From a bacterium (GTDB taxonomy: Bacteria; JAJVIF01; JAGGVT01): a DNA stretch of 64,000 nucleotides. Shown here piece after piece: positions 61,448-64,000 of the stretch; the first letter of the stretch is position 1; every line of letters starts with the position of its first letter. The notes under the pieces were generated by a model. That model saw only the letters and a list, made by a program, of their open reading frames with translations. It was not told the DNA's origin and did no database searches. The stretch lies in contig JAGGVT010000096.1 in the NCBI GenBank assembly GCA_021157815.1, positions 10,942 through 74,941 on the forward strand, given 5' to 3'. The translations under genes were made by a program, and so were the position numbers.

Positions 61448-64000
61448 ATGCGCTATTTATGTATTTTTATCACCATGATGATTTTCATCATGCTTTTTGC
61501 CGCCGGTTGTTCGAGAGATGCAAATCCGCTTGTCCCTTTACAAAATCAAGCGGATTCCGATTTAATGCCTGTTGTCAGATATGATAACATCAGCGCCACT
61601 GGTTTGTTCGGCGTGTACTGTTTATCAATCTCGCCTGATTTTGCATCCACTGAATTGGTTCCGATGCGCAATTCCGCTATTGGAGAATCCTACATCGTTT
61701 CTGGCGCGGGTTTCTTCACAGTTTCACCGTGCGTTGATTGCTTGAAAATCAAGAGCATCGCATTGGATGAAAATGGGAATGCCGTTCTTGAATTTAAAGT
61801 GAAACATCCGTTTGAGAAAGGCGACCCTCTCAAGCCGCCAACCGCGGTGAATCGTCTCGATTTGGATGTTTTCGACCTTGCGCTTGTTATCAAGCCAATT
61901 GAAATCACGCCTGATATCTATACACAAACGGATATCAGCGCCTACACGGGCATAATGAAAAACGCGGACGGCTTCACATGCGAACTGAGCGATGTTGTGG
62001 ATGATGACGTTGTAATGCCGTACAAAATATGCTATGAGGATGAAAATAACAACCGTTTTGAAATGGGCACTGACTATCAGTTATTTGATGTCATCCTGTC
62101 GCCCGGTTCAGGTTTGTTGTTTGATGTCTATCTAACGATGGGTTACGGCGCGAGCGCGAAAAAACCTGAAAGGCTCGTTCCGACATATTATGTGCCGGAG
62201 TTCAACAGGAAAGCAGCATGGAAAGTGGAGGTTATTCCCCCTGAGGGAGATAATCCGCCGGAGATCGGCAACACCTGGGATGATGTCGAAACAACCGTTG
62301 AATACACGGTAACTGTTGATATTTATGATTGGAATCATGGCGCAGTAATCGCGACAGATTTCCCTGATTCCGACAATACAAATCACATTTACGCTCAGTC
62401 AGATGTCGGCGCGGTTACGGTTGAGATTCCGGGAATGACATCATCAATTGTTGCAGCATCCACAACGGATACTGAAACCAACGGCTGGGATGACCCGCTG
62501 ACATACACAGCAGAAATCGCCAATGAAAATGCCCTTTTGCCGGGACTATATACGGGGCTTGTAAAAGTAACGGATTCGCGAATTCCCGGTTATGTTATTA
62601 CCGGAGGCGAAACCGATACCCTTGTCCATTCACCGGATGGAATAAATCTGGCATGGCACAAGCTTGTTGAATTCGCGACATACCAGACCTTCACGGCAAC
62701 AGTTGTTCAAAGGATTGATATTAACGGATTCGCACGCACATGGGGAGGAACTTCTGAGGATACAGGACAAGACATTGCTGTAGATGATTCCGGGAATATT
62801 TATATTACGGGAACATTCTGTTACACTGTCGATTTTGATCCGGGAAATGGAGTCGAGGAACGCACCGCAGGCGGATTTCATGACACATACCTGCTGAAAC
62901 TGGACAGGTATGGTGATTATGTCTGGGTTGAAACATCATCTGGAGGAGGCAAAGGAATAACTTTGGATAATGACGGCAATGTTTATATTACCGGTAATGA
63001 CCTGTCTAAATACAATTCAAACGGAAACAGGCTTTGGACAACTCCCGCTGCCGGTGCGAAATATCAGGTTGGAGTCGATTCCAATGGGAACTCTTATGTA
63101 ATCGGCGATTTCTACGGCACGCACGATTTCAACCCGGACCCTATTGAGGAGGATAATCGCACCCCATTCGGAATAACGGATGTTTTCATGTCCAAATTTG
63201 ATTCGGATGGAACTTATGTAATGACTCTAACTTGGGGAGGTTCTGATGTTGACAAGGCGTATTCACTTGCCGTGGATGGCTCTGACAATATCATTACTTC
63301 AGGGCATTTCGGTTCATCAATTGATCTCGACCCGGGAATCGGCGAGGATAACCACAATTCAATCGGTATGTCCGATGTGTTTGTCAGCAAATTCGATTCG
63401 GATGCCAATTTCATTTGGGGGCGTTCATGGGGCGGCACCTGGATGGATGAGAGTTTTGATGTCGATACCGATTCCTCTGGGAATATTCTAATCGGCGGCT
63501 GGTTTTATAGCACAGCGGATTTTGATCCGGGCACAGGGGAGAATTTGCACAGCACAAATGGCAATTTTGATGTGTTTCTTACCAAGTTCGACCAAAACGG
63601 TATTCACCTGTGGGCTCAAACTTTTGGAGCGCATGATTCAGACAGAGCATGGGGAGTGGCATTCGACAATTCAGGAAACGCGTTTATTACCGGTTATTTC
63701 TACGGCAATGTCGATTTTGACACGGGTCCTGATGAATGCCGTTTTTCATCCAAGGGCCATGAGGACTGTTTTCTAAGTAAATTCGATGCGGACGGAAATT
63801 ACCAATGGGCGCGCGCATGGGGTGGAATATGGAGCGACATGAGTTATGGTGTGGCAACAAACAGCCAGGGATGTGTTTTTGCTACAGGAATATATCAAAA
63901 CGTTGTTGATTTCAATCCATGCGCGGGAGTGGATGAGCATACATCAAACGGCAGTTTCGATGCGTTTCTGCTCATGCTACCTCCGGATGGTGAGTTCTAA
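61448..64000 (+). CDS. Exported lipoprotein, shared N-terminal module plus SBBP-type propeller
   Basis: 850 residues from the ATG at 61448 with GGAGG nine bases before it (the TTG at 61433 lies in that site). The TAA stop is the last three bases of the window, so the gene is complete. Lipobox FAAGCSR; then the family module: ATGLFGVYCL, SPCVDCLKI, VKHPFEKG, NRLDLDVFDL, FNRKAAWKVEV, YDWNHG, YTGLVKVTDS and EFATYQTF. It is the closest relative of the 1-4661 protein in this part. From about residue 430 there are about seven SBBP-like beta-propeller repeats (FDPGTGE...DVFLTKFD..GIHLWAQTFG) in place of the metallopeptidase. Surface display or binding is likely; cobalamin control is suggested by the leader. 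Confidence 0.87.
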   Translation: MRYLCIFITMMIFIMLFAAGCSRDANPLVPLQNQADSDLMPVVRYDNISATGLFGVYCLSISPDFASTELVPMRNSAIGESYIVSGAGFFTVSPCVDCLKIKSIALDENGNAVLEFKVKHPFEKGDPLKPPTAVNRLDLDVFDLALVIKPIEITPDIYTQTDISAYTGIMKNADGFTCELSDVVDDDVVMPYKICYEDENNNRFEMGTDYQLFDVILSPGSGLLFDVYLTMGYGASAKKPERLVPTYYVPEFNRKAAWKVEVIPPEGDNPPEIGNTWDDVETTVEYTVTVDIYDWNHGAVIATDFPDSDNTNHIYAQSDVGAVTVEIPGMTSSIVAASTTDTETNGWDDPLTYTAEIANENALLPGLYTGLVKVTDSRIPGYVITGGETDTLVHSPDGINLAWHKLVEFATYQTFTATVVQRIDINGFARTWGGTSEDTGQDIAVDDSGNIYITGTFCYTVDFDPGNGVEERTAGGFHDTYLLKLDRYGDYVWVETSSGGGKGITLDNDGNVYITGNDLSKYNSNGNRLWTTPAAGAKYQVGVDSNGNSYVIGDFYGTHDFNPDPIEEDNRTPFGITDVFMSKFDSDGTYVMTLTWGGSDVDKAYSLAVDGSDNIITSGHFGSSIDLDPGIGEDNHNSIGMSDVFVSKFDSDANFIWGRSWGGTWMDESFDVDTDSSGNILIGGWFYSTADFDPGTGENLHSTNGNFDVFLTKFDQNGIHLWAQTFGAHDSDRAWGVAFDNSGNAFITGYFYGNVDFDTGPDECRFSSKGHEDCFLSKFDADGNYQWARAWGGIWSDMSYGVATNSQGCVFATGIYQNVVDFNPCAGVDEHTSNGSFDAFLLMLPPDGEF

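Noticed and set aside
1-64000. tRNA, rRNA or replication origin
   Set aside because: No sequence with tRNA arms, rRNA conserved blocks or DnaA-box clusters was recognised by eye; a covariance search would be needed to exclude a divergent tRNA.

Overview
The window looks like the chromosome of an uncultured, free-living heterotrophic bacterium with a diderm-type secretion and lipoprotein system. Many genes encode Sec or lipobox signal peptides, there is a WecA/TagO-type sugar-1-phosphate transferase, and large modular secreted proteins are abundant. I cannot assign a phylum from sequence alone. The mix of secreted lipoproteins, heparinase-like lyases, a PknK-like kinase and many dispersed repeats would fit several environmental candidate phyla. 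No rRNA, tRNA, plasmid or phage genes were seen.

Layout. 1-5276: a 5'-truncated giant secreted protein (two Kre9-like domains, eight FnIII repeats, C-terminal HExxH metallopeptidase-like domain) and a small secreted protein. 5301-18716, all minus strand: TauE/SafE permease, aminotransferase, UvrD-like helicase, DUF3108-like lipoprotein, a histone-deacetylase-family hydrolase coupled to a small membrane protein, two lipoproteins and a kinase-ATPase-TPR regulator. 19137-24364: an Asp-box lipoprotein and a clostripain-type (C11) lipoprotein. 24475-28770: a 12-copy 25-bp tandem array next to a REP-associated transposase, a zinc-ribbon miniprotein overlapping a BtuF-like lipoprotein, an XRE regulator and a WecA/TagO-like transferase. 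28990-34962: two tandem PKD/Asp-box lipoproteins. 35342-39996: ADP-ribosylglycohydrolase, two unusual exported proteins (one with four PSDWDDW repeats) and a lipoprotein with C-terminal membrane helices. 40213-58856: an 18.6-kb block of 14 minus-strand genes. 59213-64000: STAS protein, glutaryl-CoA-type acyl-CoA dehydrogenase, a cobalamin-riboswitch-like leader and a propeller lipoprotein whose stop codon is the last three bases of the window.

The 40-59 kb block is the main metabolic system. Three exported heparinase II/III-like polysaccharide lyases are encoded with cytoplasmic enzymes: a FucI/AraA-like isomerase, an enolase-superfamily enzyme, an FAH-family hydrolase, a cyclase/formamidase-family hydrolase, a xylose-isomerase-like TIM barrel, a GATase1-like protein, four PF04909-type amidohydrolases (two without the metal ligands) and a DegT aminotransferase. 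Gene overlaps, short spacings and strong ribosome sites indicate co-expression. The likely theme is depolymerisation of an acidic polysaccharide followed by acid-sugar catabolism; the substrate is unknown.

Two other themes stand out. First, at least five large exported proteins share one N-terminal module (CxxC in a PCxDC motif, HPF, NRxDLxVFD, FNRKxAW, EFATYQ) joined to different C-terminal parts. Second, the intergenic DNA is full of small repeats: REP/REPIN palindromes, three families of MITE-like elements, nested palindromes and three 8-bp satellites that each sit at the 3' end of a minus-strand gene.
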